In this document: positions 23,634 through 36,479 of the stretch, piece after piece
How positions within the stretch are numbered: position 1 is the first letter of the stretch
How the letters are laid out: every line of letters begins with the position of its first letter
Assembly: GCA_000231825.2 (NCBI GenBank)
Contig: JH720370.1
Coordinates: forward strand, 7,109 to 71,108
Source: Tetrahymena elliotti 4EA
Lineage: Eukaryota; Ciliophora; Oligohymenophorea; Hymenostomatida; Tetrahymenidae
Length of the DNA stretch: 64,000 nt
Direction of reading: 5' to 3'
Made by a program: the position numbers and the translations under genes
Notes under the pieces: model-generated
What the model saw: only the letters and a program-made list of their open reading frames with translations
Told to the model about the DNA's origin: nothing
Databases searched by the model: none

Positions 23634-26600
23634 ATGGAAAATTATTAGATTATAAAAAAGATATACTCGACTAATACAGAAGATAGAGTAGTGCTGTTAG
23701 TTGAGAAAGATAGTAAAGTAATTTCAGAGAAGTTTTATAAATTAAATTTAGAGATAAAATATTATTTTTTTCATTTTATAACGCAGTTTTGTCTTGGTTT
23801 TTAAGCCTAATAATTTAACATTATTGTGCCTACTTTTAAATTAATTTGCTAAGTTTATATTTGAAATTTATAAAGTAATATGCGATGAAAAGACTCAACT
23901 TAGATGAAGACATTTAAAAATAGCAGGTTATATTTAATGAAGTCAAAGTTTTAGAGAATTTAGTTCATCCAAATATTATAAAATACTACGAAACCTTTCA
24001 GTATGAGTAGAAGCTTTGCATAGTAATGGAATATGCTGAAGGAGGTAGGGTTAATATTATTGATTTAATAATTACTTAAAATTATTACAAACTATTTAAA
24101 ATCATCTTTAAAATTTTTAAAGCTGGATGAGGGAAAAATGTTTATTGAGTAAATAAAAACAGAAAATATTTTAATTAAAAGTTAAATCATTTTGGATTTT
24201 TGATTATTTTTCTTTCATAAAAGGTGATTTAAAGAAAAGAGTTACTGAGAAATAGCATAAAAAGGAATTCTTTGATGAAAGTCAGGTATGCTTACTTATT
24301 TACTAACAGTCTATTAATATATTGATTAGCTGATTTGTTTGTTTGCTTATTTGCTCATTATCTTGTTCATTCATGTATCATTAATAATATGATAGACTGA
24401 ATTTGATTTAAGCAATCAAGCAAAGAAAGAAGAATAATTAATTGAATATAAATTTTGAATTTCTTATAATCTTAATAATTCAAAAATTTCTTTTCAAATT
24501 AGATTTGGAATATGTTCTCTCAGATTTGCCTTGCAGTGAAATATCTCCACGATAATAAAATTCTTCATCGCGATTTGAAAATCCTTAACGTCTTCATCTG
24601 CAATAATGGATTAGTACTAATATTTTTTATTTATACACCATGTTTTTTTAATATTAAGCTACATACAAATTAGAAGTATTCACATATATTTCAAAAGCAG
24701 CTGTATTTGTTATTAATTACAGTTGTTTTCTATTTATTTTTTCAACAAATATAAAAATCTACATTAGAAAATGAACCAGTAGTTTATGCTGTAAAAGAAT
24801 GCTTTATTTAATAGAAGATATTTAATACAGAAATGAGTGAATAATTACCCTCCACTTAGATATTAAAAAAAAGAAATTTATAGAACTAAATAAGTGAATA
24901 AATTTATTTTTCATAAAATTAGATTAAATTGGGCGATTTTGGTGTTTCTAAATAGCTTGAAAATAAAGATATTCTTACTAGTACTCATGTGGGAACTGCT
25001 TACTATCTTTCTCCAGAATAATGCAATTAACATTCATATAATCATAAAGTTGATATTTGGATGCTCGGATGTCTCCTTTATGAGCTATGCACACTTGATA
25101 AACCATTCAAAAGCGACAATTTATTAGTAAATTAATATTTATTTAAGAAAAGTATCAAATTTATTATTCTTTTAGGGTTTAATAAAATAAATTACATAAA
25201 ATGACCCTGTTCCTATTTCTGATCATTATTCATCAACTATGGTGTAGCTAGTACAAGTGATGATGTAAAAAGAGCCTGAAATGTAAATAATTTGGTCAAA
25301 AGCTACTTTTTTATTGAATAACAAATATATTAAAAATAATACAGGAGACCAGATATAAATCAAATAATTTCTATTTCAGAAATTCAAAGCTAAGTAAAAA
25401 AGAAATATTTCTTTTGAAAATTTTTAATTTTTTGTTTAAAAATTAGTTTAAAAAATTGAGAGAATAATACCCCGAAGTTTATAAAGATTATTCCTTTTCT
25501 AATCCAAAAAAATACACTGGTTTTCTTAGGATTAAATAAAAGCCAACTCTTTCTTTTATCCCAAACGATAAGAAAACTTTATTTGTTATTGGGGAGAGAC
25601 TAGAAAGTGGTTAGTCTCAACCTTAATCTAACGAAGATGAATTAAGTAATTCTATAGTCTCTTCTGATTCAAGCTTTCAATAATAAAATTTGCAATAACC
25701 TAATTCAGCTTCAAATACTTCTCCAGAAAAAATATAAACTAAATCATAGACTCAAGATTCAGTTCAATAAGTATAAAAATTAAATCCTGTAAATAACAAT
25801 TCATAAGTGTAAAAGGAATCTCAACCTATAAAAAAATCTTCTATCGATAGTTAACCTGAAAGAAACAAGGAATAGCTTCGAGGAGGAGTGGAACCCTAAA
25901 TTTATAATTAAAATTAATACAATTAACCAAATGGTTCAATGTTAAACTCAATGTAATATTGTCAAAATTAACCAGACAATAACAACTTTATTAATTAAAT
26001 GCAACAAAATTAAAAACCTTTTATGACTCAAGAAGAAACATTCGGTATGAATAAACCAATAGAAGATTATGTTTTGTAATATCCTCATCATTAACAATAG
26101 CAATAACAATAACAACAAACTATTAATAATATGCAACAATCATAATACTAAATGCCCTACTCCAATCATCACTTAAATAAAAATAACATAGGCAATCCTA
26201 TGTATCGCTATATTTAGCAACCTCTGTAATAATAATAAATGACAAGTTTTCAATTTTAATAGTAGCATACTCCATCTTATTCAACATAAAATTAATATTA
26301 TGATTTTTTCATTGGAAATGCTGCATCGAATGCTTAGAGTGAAAACGTCTCTCCAATCAATAATAATAACAATCATCCAATTCTTTCATAATAAATGTCT
26401 TTGTAACATAATCATTTATCTTAAAGTCAATTTGGATATCAATCTGGCTATATAGCAAGTGGAACAAATTCAAATAATAGCTCTGTAGTTATGGATTTAA
26501 GATCACCTAATACATAGAATTCAATACCATAGTAGATTATGTCTGAAATGAGTTCCCCAATAAATATGCCTTTTTCACCTATGAATCAATATGATCCTAT

Positions 26601-27501
26601 GCCAAATCACTATCAATCACCTTATCCACCATACTCTCAAAATAATAATTAAATTTAGTAGTTTACTCCAAGTAATTAATAGCCATTAAAAAAATAACCA
26701 ATGAAAATACCTAGATATAAACCTCCAATTGTTATCGATACAACAATAGGAGGAAATTTTTCATAAAAAAAATCAACACCAAATTCTGACATATAAGGAA
26801 GAGGAAGTGGGTTAGGGAGTGGTAGAAGTGGACACAGTGCACAAAGCTCTTAGAAAAACTCTTCTTTGTCTAGCATCATGATGATGATGATGATCGATGG
26901 AGAAAATAACAATAACAATTAAGGATAATCATCATCAATGTATGGAAGTAGCTATAATAACAGTGGTTCAAGCAATACTACAAGCAACTAATCATCAACT
27001 AAAAACAATTCAACAAAAAATTAACACTGCTAAAATGTAAATTAATAACAGCAATATGCTCACAATCTACCTACAACAAAAGTAAAACCTAAATATTTTA
27101 ATTTCCCACAGTCTCCAAACAGAACTATTTTAGTTTCGGATTATTTAAAACAAAAATTGGGAGAAGAAAAATTCTTAAAAATGAAAAGTATTTTAGATAG
27201 CTCTTCCAATCCATAAGAGATTTTAGAAAATAACCCACAAGTAATAGCCATTATAGGTGAAGAAAATATAGAACTAGCTAAAGTTTTTAGATATTTAATT
27301 AATTCCTAGAGAACTCCCTCTGGAAGCAACCATCTTCGTCACAAATCTTTTTAGGGCTTTGAAAACCCTTTCCCAAATTCAGACTAGATAAATAAAATGT
27401 AAAATATATCGTAATCTCTTCTTCTTTCATAAAATATATAACAACAACATCAACCTTAATAAACATATAACCCTTCTCAGAATTAAAATGTGGCCATTTG
27501 A
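23634..27501 (+). CDS. NEK-like serine/threonine kinase with long Q/N-rich tail
   Basis: Eight-exon model: 23634-23717, 23876-24044, 24224-24285, 24503-24613, 24923-25126, 25176-25282, 25345-25393, 25447-27501; phases agree and the product has 946 residues. Kinase landmarks: Lys33 in [15 protein letters not shown] with Asp129, GDFG with Asp147, a [10 protein letters not shown] activation-loop end, [12 protein letters not shown], and RPDI near the domain end (about 250). NEK resemblance comes from the N lobe and APE-region wording. The glycine loop is absent: the N terminus reads [20 protein letters not shown]. Residues 290-820 are a Gln/Asn/Ser-rich tail with polyglutamine and Met runs. A conserved-looking helix-rich stretch ([12 protein letters not shown] to [16 protein letters not shown]) near 850-910 recalls NEK1-group C termini. 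NEKs act in cilia and mitosis; the role here is inferred. Confidence 0.88.
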
Positions 27502-28963
27502 TAAGAATTACTTCTATCAATCAATGAAATGCCACTGCTGTTACTTCTTTAAAAACAAACTAAAAAAATAACTTAAAAATATTTAAAATTTATATTAAGA
27601 ATTAAAGTTTATTTATAGAGTTTAAAAAAATTAAGTAAAATTAATACCTGCCTGCCTACCTACCTACCTATTAATAAAATTAATTGTCCAAATAAATTAA
27701 ATAAAATATATTATAGATAGTAATTATTATGAAATTCAGTTTGCTATTTTTTAGCTTTAATAAACTGAACTCATTCAGCCCTTATTATTTATATTTCCAT
27801 TTTATTGTTTTAAATAAAAAGCCCATCTACCATTTCTCACTTTTTTTCAAAAATTCTACAAAATTATATATTGCTTACCCTATTGTATGTCTTATTTTGA
27901 ATAAAAGCCACACTGAATATTTTAATATTTCTCTCCATTTCTAAAATTATAACTAAATACTATAAAGTATATTAGATTGTATGTTATTTATATATTGAAT
28001 AAAAACCTTATTAATAGTTTAATCTCTCAAAAATTTTAACTAATTAGGTATTATTTCAACTTTTCTATGTCTTATAGATTTTAAATTAAACTATTTTTAA
28101 TTTTAACCAAGAATTATTAAAAAAATTTGAGAAAACAATGTTATTTATTTAGTAGAAAATTTTTTTTGAAAGATAAAAATAATTGCAAATGTAATTTATG
28201 TCTAAAGAATTCAAACTTAGACATTATAAAAATTCTTTTTAAAATTTGAATAAATAGATATTAGAAAATTGAATAAATTAATTAAAGTATTTTTAAACTA
28301 AATTATAATAGAAATAAGAAGAGGAAGACTTATTATATTTAGAAATTAAAAAAATTTATTAGAAAGGAAATCAAATATTAAAATAATAATATCATTTTTT
28401 AGAACAAATTTTAATTTTAAGTTGTTGAATGTTTCCTACAATTATTGTATAATGTATAATAATAATTTAATCTTAATTTTTATGAAAATTATGCATACTT
28501 ATGAATTAAAAGCTAGCTTTTATTGCATAATCATATATTAGAATGAAACAATTAGTTTATGTTGATGATTTTTAATAGAAAAATCAAAAATAAATTTAAA
28601 AATAATGAAAGAAATGTACTAATAAATGATATAATTATAGGTGTTTTTAATAGATTTTAAAATTAAGATATTTTGTTATTCTTTTCAGAGTTTTTATCTT
28701 AATAATTGTATGAATTTTTAGTAAAATTTTAAAGAAAAGTTTGAAAAATGAAATAAGTTGAAAAATATAGAGTAAAAAAATATTAAAGATTTTAATTTAG
28801 ATTGTATTTAAACTTTTAGTGAGGGAATACATGAATGAATTTTGTTCAATTTTAGTTTAAATAAAATACAAAAATAATATATATTTTTACAATAGTAATT
28901 AACAATTTATAATCTCTTGTTTTATCAATTATTATAAGAGTTACATTAAATTTAGTTATTAAA
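27502..28963. other. Intergenic region between convergent genes
   Basis: AT-rich 3' flanks of the kinase gene and the eL14 gene. A short tetranucleotide tract (CCTG/CCTA) lies near 27648-27672. An ATG-started frame at 27729-27944 is low in charge and rich in Phe, Leu and Tyr, as expected of AT-rich noise. Confidence 0.55.
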
Positions 28964-30380
28964 TCACTTAGACTTAGCGCTGGTTCTAGCGAGCTTTAAT
29001 TTAAATAAGAAATTATTTTTATATGTATTTAAAATATTTAATAATTTACCTTCTTCTTAAGAACCTAAACTCTGAATCTATCGAAATCACCGAGGTTAGC
29101 TCTCTTGGCCTTGATGACCTACTTCTTAGCGAAGGAAGTTTCAGCGTACTTCTTGGTTAAATCGAACTTAGCGATCTTCTTCCTATAATAATAATAATAT
29201 TAAAATGTTTAGAAATTGTAATATAAAATTTCATCTATTATTAAAAAATTCAAATATCTCTAACTCACTCATCTCATTCATTTATTTTTACAATCACTTT
29301 ATATTTTTTAGTATTTTTTTGAAAATTTAATCCTGTTAAAAGATAGAATTTAGCATTAATCCTTCCGTTAGTATGCTTATTCAATTTCTTTAAAAAACGC
29401 ATTAATTAAAAATATTCTCCATATTATATTGATTTAGTTTATACTAAACTTGCACTATTTATTAGCTATGAGCTTAAAGTAAATTTATAATGAATATATT
29501 GTTGCTTGCTAAATAAATAAACAATCAAAATAGAGAAAGCGACCCTTAATCAGCATGCATGCAAATTTGAATCAGAAATAAAACTAATTGTAGTGTAAAT
29601 ATTTATATGATTCTTTAAGATTTGTTTGCTTAATAATATGAACTATAAGATTTATATTGCGAGTCTTGAAGGCAATTTTTATATTTTAAAAGCTAAGGAC
29701 GAGCGAACAAATGAATACCTACTTTTGTATTTGTATTACCATATTCTAATTTCAATATTTTTCTTCTTGCTTAAGAGTAGCTTTTTTAAATTACTCCAAT
29801 ATAATTCTTAACTTCCCTTTTATTACTATTTATTACAACATTTTGTGTTTCTAAAGAAATTTATAGCCTTAAGACAGACTGACTCTTGATAAACATTTAT
29901 TAATACTTTGATTGATTGATAGATTGACTCAATTTATCAAATACATTTCTACTTTGACGACAAGATTTTTGCTAAAAATCTGGTAGTTTCATTATACTAA
30001 AATCAATTTTAATGATTGCATTTTGAAAGAGATCATTTAAATGTGTGAAATGATGATTTAGAGGCTTTAGAACTTTTTGAAAATATTGCAAAAATAAAAG
30101 AATATCTCTACTTCAATAAGACGGTTCTTTGGTTGAGTTCGACATCAGCAATTTAGAACTTGGTAAGGTGAATTCTTCTGATGGGGATAACTTATCTAAC
30201 AATGTGTTCACCATCAATAAGGACTCTGTTTTAGTTGACGATGTTAACGATAACAGCGAGTTTACCCTTATCAGAACCGTAGTTGATGTAAACGACTCTA
30301 CCGACTTGAACGAATTTGTTGAAAACCTTTTTAATTTTAACAAAATAACTCATTAACATATGAACAAAATATTCAGACAT
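28964..30380 (-). CDS. RPL14: Cytosolic large-subunit ribosomal protein eL14
   Basis: Three exons, 30380-30112, 29182-29050 and 28993-28964, in agreeing phase, giving 143 residues. The family signature is clear: FNKFVQVGRVVYINYG, GKLAVIVNIVNQNRVLIDG and VIPIRRIHLT in the KOW-like N-terminal domain, then ANLGDFDRFRVQVLKKK and a basic tail. eL14 is part of the 60S ribosomal subunit. Two in-frame starts exist: 30380, used here and preceded by AAG, and 30353, which would give 134 residues and fits the usual short N terminus. The first intron is 929 bp, far longer than most in this window. Codons look more GC-rich and uniform than in neighbours, as expected for high expression. Confidence 0.93.
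29183..30111 (-). other. Long first intron of the eL14 gene
   Basis: A 929-bp intron with GTAGAG donor and TATTATTATAG acceptor on the - strand. It was inspected for box C/D or H/ACA snoRNA features because ribosomal protein introns often host them; no convincing pair of boxes was found on the sense strand. Its small + strand open frame (29626-29811) is probably chance. Confidence 0.7.
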
Positions 30381-31689
30381 CTTAATTTTTTGCCAAAAGA
30401 TGGTCCATTCTAATAAAAGAAAAGCTGTCCATTTGTAATTAATGATCAGCGCTTCATCTTGACTTAAAAAATATCAAAAAAGTAATTACCATTTTAATTG
30501 TATTTGTAAGTCTTTTTTATTTTGTTTTTTCTTAATTTAACCTTGTGTTTTATTTATTATTCTTAATAAATTTCTTCCTTTAAATTTAGTTTAATCACTC
30601 TCCCTTGTATCTTTCTATTAAAATTAATTGTCTTAAATTCAGCAAACATCTCTTTCTTTATTTTTATACATCCTTTTCCATTTCTTTTTATTATCTTTTT
30701 TGACTGCTTTCTCCCTTATTTTCTCATCTCTCCTACCAACATACACACCTACCTCTCTCCCTCCTTGGTTATTTGTTTGCTTGCCCGCAGCCTTTATATT
30801 ATATTTCTTTCATCCATTTTGTATTCTTAATTAAAATCACATTTTTCTGCTTTTAAATTTCATACATCCATTTTCATAAATATTTTGATATTTGCTTTAT
30901 ATTCTTTATTTCAAATCTCCTTCCATTTTTCTTTTCATGCTCATAATTCCTTTCACTCATTTTGTCACTCTTAAATATCAAAATTTACTAAAGATTCAAT
31001 CAACACCAATCAATAAATTTAATATTTTATTTTAAAATTATTTTTATTAATTTCATACATGAAATTAAATTTTTAAAAATTCTTTCAATTTTCAAAATTT
31101 TATGAACACCAAAATTAAAGATTGTTTTAATTTTTTTTTTACAAAAATAATTTTAGATAATAAATGAAGATAAACAATTGTTAAATTTGAATTTTTTAAA
31201 TCAAAAAAATTTATTGAACTGAATCTGAAATTGTTTTATTTAAAATCATTTCAGAGGATTATTTAAGCTTTTAAAAACTATCTTAAAATCTTTTTAAAAG
31301 TGTAAATTATTATTAATTAATATAGGTGTATAAAGACACAAATTTTAAATTGATTGCTTGATATTGTTTAATAAGATCTAATATACTTTTTTAATGATTA
31401 TTAGTGTAAATATTTAAAGATGAATTAGTAGGTAAAGTTTTATTTAAATTTTAGAAAATAATAAAATAATTTAAAAAGATGCTTACAATTTTAATACAGT
31501 ACTTAGCATTTTTAAATGCATTACAATATATATTGCTGATGATTATTTATTTAAATATTTAAACCATGAATTCTTAAGTAAAGTATGAATTAGAAAATAA
31601 TAAAAGTAATTAATATATAGAGATAGATGTATATACAAAAATTTTAATATAGTTTTTAATATAATTTTATTAATACTTTTTACCTTCCT
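30381..31689. other. Upstream region of eL14 with a pyrimidine-rich tract
   Basis: Between the eL14 start and the 3' end of the TRIM-like gene. About 30560-30970 is strongly C+T-rich on the + strand (CTCTCTCCCTCCTTGG and similar runs), so purine-rich on the eL14 coding strand. This may belong to its promoter or upstream control region. The remainder is AT-rich with no recognised gene. Confidence 0.5.
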
Positions 31690-34681
31690 TCACCAACCTT
31701 CATTTAGAATTTTTTTGAGCTCTCTGATTTTTTTATCATTAGATTTCCCAATTCTTTCTCTTTCAGTGGATTTTTATGTTAAGGTTGCTCCTGTTAATAA
31801 TTATTCTATTTTCTTTGTATCTAACTTAGGAACGCTATATCTATTTTCTTTCAAGTTTGACCTTTTTATGCAAAAGGAGTTATTAATATTTTTAAAGAAA
31901 ATTAATTACTTATAACGGTAGGGTTCATTAATTATAGGGGGATTTTGTGAAGTTCTTTCTCTTAGCTGACTATGTGAAGCACCTCTTGATTTGAGAGTAT
32001 TTTTTATTAATTAAACACACTCTTTGACTGAAGTTACTGGGATACTTTCAAATAGATTCTCATTATTTTATTAAGCTCTGTTTACTCTTTTAATTTAAAA
32101 TGCAATTGAAACAAAAAAATACTTAATAATAAATTTACCTGTTTGTACTCTTTAAGCTTTTATTAGATGGGTTCTATATTATGAATGAATCACTTGTTTG
32201 AATTTCTGGTGGTAGAATAATAGGCATTTCTTACAGTTTTAATTTAACAATATTATTTTTGGTTTAATTGTTGAACTAAAATTGGGTTGACTTTAAATTG
32301 AATGGGTTATTGGATATTTATTATTATTGTTAATTTTCTTAGTCTTAATCATTTGTGTCAAGACGTTGCTTTAGGTCAAAAAAGGGTTTGGACGTTTTGT
32401 TAGCAGAATTATCTTAGAACATCACATTTCTTTCCATCAAAGGTTCCTATACATTATTTGATACTCTGTTAATTTTTATTATAGAGTTTTAGTAATAGTT
32501 TTAATCATAGAAATTAGAATTATTCATCATGTTTGCATTATAATTATGTCCACTGTTCATCCTTGAATCTCTAGGCTATTTATGGTATCTAACTGCAGAA
32601 TTACTCATTTTGTTATTCAAAGGTGTAAAAGATGAATTAGACTAATTATTAATTTAATCTAATTATATTTATCCAGAATTTGACTTTATTTGCTCAAAAT
32701 CTAATATTTTACTTTCTTTTAAGCTTTTATCATCAAAATGCATAGAGAATCTCTTTTATTATGGATGGGATATTTATTATGGCTAGAAGAAACCAGAGTT
32801 TTTATTAATATTGTTACTGGTGTTGTTATTAGGTGTTTGCATCATTAGTTGTTAATTAGGAGAGCTTGGAAGCTGATTAGTTGTTGGAAGAGAAAAGGGT
32901 TGAGAAATAGTAAAAGGTATAGAAATATTTTATATTTATAGTTCGATTTCATTAAAAATATGCTCTGGATAACATGAAGTATATTTAGTTCTGCATGCAT
33001 TTCTGATTTCCTCATTCTATTTCTATAACTTAGAAATGTATTTATTTACTTTAGACTTAGTGTCAGAAAAGTAATTGAACATTCTTGCTTCTGAGCATTT
33101 ACCTTAAAAGTTTAATATTTTGTCATAACTATCTGAAAAAGTGTTTAAATTCACTAACTGTTTATTTATTTTTTCATATTTCTTTTAAAGCTCATTCAAT
33201 TATTCTTGTTAAAATATTTCTATCTCTTTACTTAAGACTTCACCTTTTTGAGCTATAAGAGTTATTATTTCTTTTACTTATTTGTTCAGATGAGTGAGAG
33301 TTTCACTGCATAAATTACGAATATCATTTTATCTATTTACAATTAATGATTCATCATTCTTCAAATCACTGACTTATAAATTTATTCTTTCTTTCAGGTT
33401 TTAAACTAATGGAACCAGTTAATTAAATGAATTGCGTACATTTTTAACTTCATGTTCTTTATGTTCTCCAGATTACAAGAAGCAGTTAATACACATGCAA
33501 TTATCATGACATTAAAAGCAAAACAAATTAGCTTCTTCATCTGGATGGGCTTTACATTTAATTCCACTAACTGATACAAAAGACTGTTAAATAGGTTATA
33601 TAAAGCTTTGAGAAAAGGACTAATTAGCAGGATTGTTTTAATAATTAACATTTGCTGTTTAGATGACATTATTGTTAGGTATAAGACTATTATTATTAAT
33701 ATTATTTTACAAAGTAAAAAGATTGCCTGCACTACTGTTGCTTCTACTGTAAAGACTCTCGCTATTCTTACTTTATGTAGTTTATAGTCTATTATAGCTG
33801 TTACTACTATTGCTTGTTTAATTATTTTAATTTACTATTTGCTTCTCTTGATTTAAAATTGAGTTTTTATTGCTGTTAATTAGTGTTTCTTAAATGATAT
33901 TTTCTTCTGCCAGCTATTATGAATAATCGTTATCATCAGCAATTACTAATTCATTATTAACTCTCAATTTTTATGTGTCGTTAGTTACATTAGTATCGTT
34001 TGCTATTAACAAGTCAAGTGGTGTTGTGTAGGATGATTATATTTAAGTAAATACTGGACTGCTATAGTTGTTTATACAATTTTATTCTTGATTTGGGTGA
34101 GGAAGAATTGAACTAATTTCAAACGAATTTAAAAACATTCCATTCGAGCTGTTAGGATCATTAGTAAATTAATTGTTACTTACTGATTATCCCTACTTAT
34201 AATTAGATCCCTTAGATATTTCTTATTTTTCAACATAATAATCCTAATAGACATTTATTTGGTTCAGGTTTTGTTGTTAATGATTACTTTATGACCTTTT
34301 GTATTGACCATTCTTTGAATAGTCTTCCATCTTCTAGTTCTTTATCAAATTCTTGTTTAACATTAACTACTGTTATTATTGATAAGCTTGGTTCCTTTTT
34401 TGCTACTATTTAATGTATTCGTTATCAGAGATATTCTAATTACTTTAAGGTGTACCTGAAGTAGATGTAAAATCATCAAGTTCCTTTTCGAAAAAGTCAA
34501 GTGAAGTTTACTTCTTGCAAGAAGGGCATTCTATGTAATTTGAATGAATATTGCTTAAATAATCTTGCAAGCAGTTTAAGCATAGTAAATGAGAACATTA
34601 CAAGATAAAAGGGTTGCTTGATTTATCATATTTTTTGCATAGCATGCATAAGGTATTAATTTTCTTAGTATTTTCAATCAT
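31690..34681 (-). CDS. TRIM-like RING finger / B-box / coiled-coil protein
   Basis: Three exons, 34681-32139, 32086-31910 and 31861-31690, giving 963 residues; the last intron (48 bp, a multiple of three) is probable rather than certain. A RING finger lies at residues 12-56: CMLC, then CSHLLCLNC, then CPSC. A B-box zinc finger is near 376-410: CKAHPDEEANLFCFQC, then CMCINC, then HKEH. A coiled coil of about 130 residues follows to near 545. RING, B-box and coiled coil in that order is the tripartite TRIM layout of E3 ubiquitin ligases. It differs from animal TRIMs in a 300-residue Asn/Gln/Ser-rich linker between RING and B-box and a long disordered C-terminal half with no SPRY or NHL domain. 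Ligase activity is inferred from the RING. Confidence 0.87.
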
Positions 34682-36479
34682 ATTTGAAGATAATGAGTTA
34701 GTAGTATGGGCGGTTGGTTTGTGAGTGTAATATTTGATGTATAGTTAGCAATTATTAATGTAATACTCTGCAAAACAGATTATTTGTTATTATTACTTAG
34801 CTTTTAATAAATATTTTTAATAGATTTTTGAGATACTTCTAAAAATGATTGTTTGATTAATTGTTATTTCTTTCAAACTTTATTTTAATACTACAAAATT
34901 TTTGAAATTTTCAAGAAATAATACTAAGAATAATCAATAGTTATTATTCATTCTTCCTTTCTTTCTGTTGAGTATAACAAACTATAAACTGTAAAGATAA
35001 TTTCCTAGCTTATAGATTTTAACTTCTCTAGATTTAAATGCCTCACCATTCACTTAATAGAAAAAATTGCTTATACTTTTTCAAAATTACAATTTTATTA
35101 TTCATATTTTAGATATACTAATTCATTTTATTCAAACATCTGAATTTCATGTAGTTTTACCATTAACTGTATTAACTCCAAGCTTACTATTTTTCATATA
35201 CAAAAAATTGATTTAATAAATATAATTTTCATTAAAATTTATCCAATAAAAATTATTTAATCTCTTTTTATGCACATAGAAATCAGCTTTTAAATCTCCA
35301 AATATTTGTTAAATAATAACAAATTTTTAATTTAATTTCTAATTTACAATTATAGCATTTAGTGTCATAATTATTGAAATTTTAGAATATTTTCTAAAGA
35401 AATAAAGAATAAATTAATTTAATTTATTTAAAATGTTTCGTTTTAAGTTAAATTCAGCTTTGAAATTAACAAATAATCCTTATTTTTTAATTATTACTAA
35501 ATTTTCTTTTAAATTGATATCAAAAAATTTTTCTAAATTACAAATGAAGTTTATACAAAAAGGTAAAAATAAATTTTAGTTGATTAAGTTGAATAGGATT
35601 TAGCTTAATATTGAATTATTAAAACGTTTTCTAAAGACTTTTGTAATAATTAAAAAAATTGAAATTATTTGAAATATTTTCTCTTAATTTTATTTTTAAA
35701 ACTTACAAATAATCCTTATATTTTCATTATTTATTTACTAATCTCTATCAAAAAAATTTATCTAAATTGCTAATGAAGTTTTAAGCCATTTTCTAAACAA
35801 AAGGAGTATTAGTAAATTTAAATTATTTCATTCTTTCAAAATTGACGAAAATTTTTATTTAAAAAAATATTGTTGATGAAATTTAGTATATGAAAAAATT
35901 ATTAAGTGAGATTCATAATTTATATTTTAATTTATTTTTAAAAAATAAAGTTTAAATTTGTGAAAATTTAACTTTTTCTTAATTTTTTAAGACATTTAAA
36001 GATAAGTTTTTCATTTAACTTAAAATTTAAATAAAATTTAATTTATTTGCAATTCATAAAAAGTAAACTTATTTTTTACATGATATTCTTGAAGTTTATA
36101 AATAATTTTCCTAATGTATAAAATTATTAAGACTTATCATTTTGTATTTTACCTTATTTTAAGTTTGTTTTAATTAATAATAAAACAATTTAAAGGAAAG
36201 AATGAAAAGTAGATTTTTATTTTGTTTAAAAACGGCAATCGATTATGATTTGAATTTAAATAGAATGAAACCAGTTTGTTAAGATTTAAAATAATTTTTA
36301 TTTTGGAGAAGTTGATTATAGTTTTTCAACTTTGAAATATGAAACATTTTAAAATGATAAAAAATATGATTTTAATAGTTGATTGATTTATTTTTTATAT
36401 TAATACTTAGATAGAGTAAGCAAATCAAGAAGTATAAGGAATAATCATTATTAATTAAGAATTAAATTATTAAGTATTA
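34682..36479. other. Divergent intergenic region with degenerate repeats
   Basis: Lies between the starts of the TRIM-like (-) and DRC5 (+) genes. About 35430-35560 and 35690-35800 share ACAAATAATCCTTAT, ATCAAAAAATTT-like and AATGAAGTTT motifs in the same order, a diverged direct duplication. No gene was recognised. Confidence 0.5.

Noticed and set aside
27729..27944. 71-codon frame after the kinase gene
   Set aside because: AT-driven composition, no motif, located between convergent genes.
29200..30110. Search for an intronic snoRNA in the eL14 gene
   Set aside because: A GATGAT-like C-box match exists only on the antisense strand, without a paired D box.
30113..30343. 76-codon - strand frame overlapping eL14 exon 1
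   Set aside because: Different frame from the one carrying the eL14 signature; a shadow.
30129..30356. 75-codon + strand frame opposite eL14
   Set aside because: Antisense shadow of the first eL14 exon, open because of its codon bias.
33406..33732. 108-codon - strand frame
   Set aside because: Shadow within the TRIM-like gene; the B-box cysteines and histidines lie in another frame, continuous with the RING.
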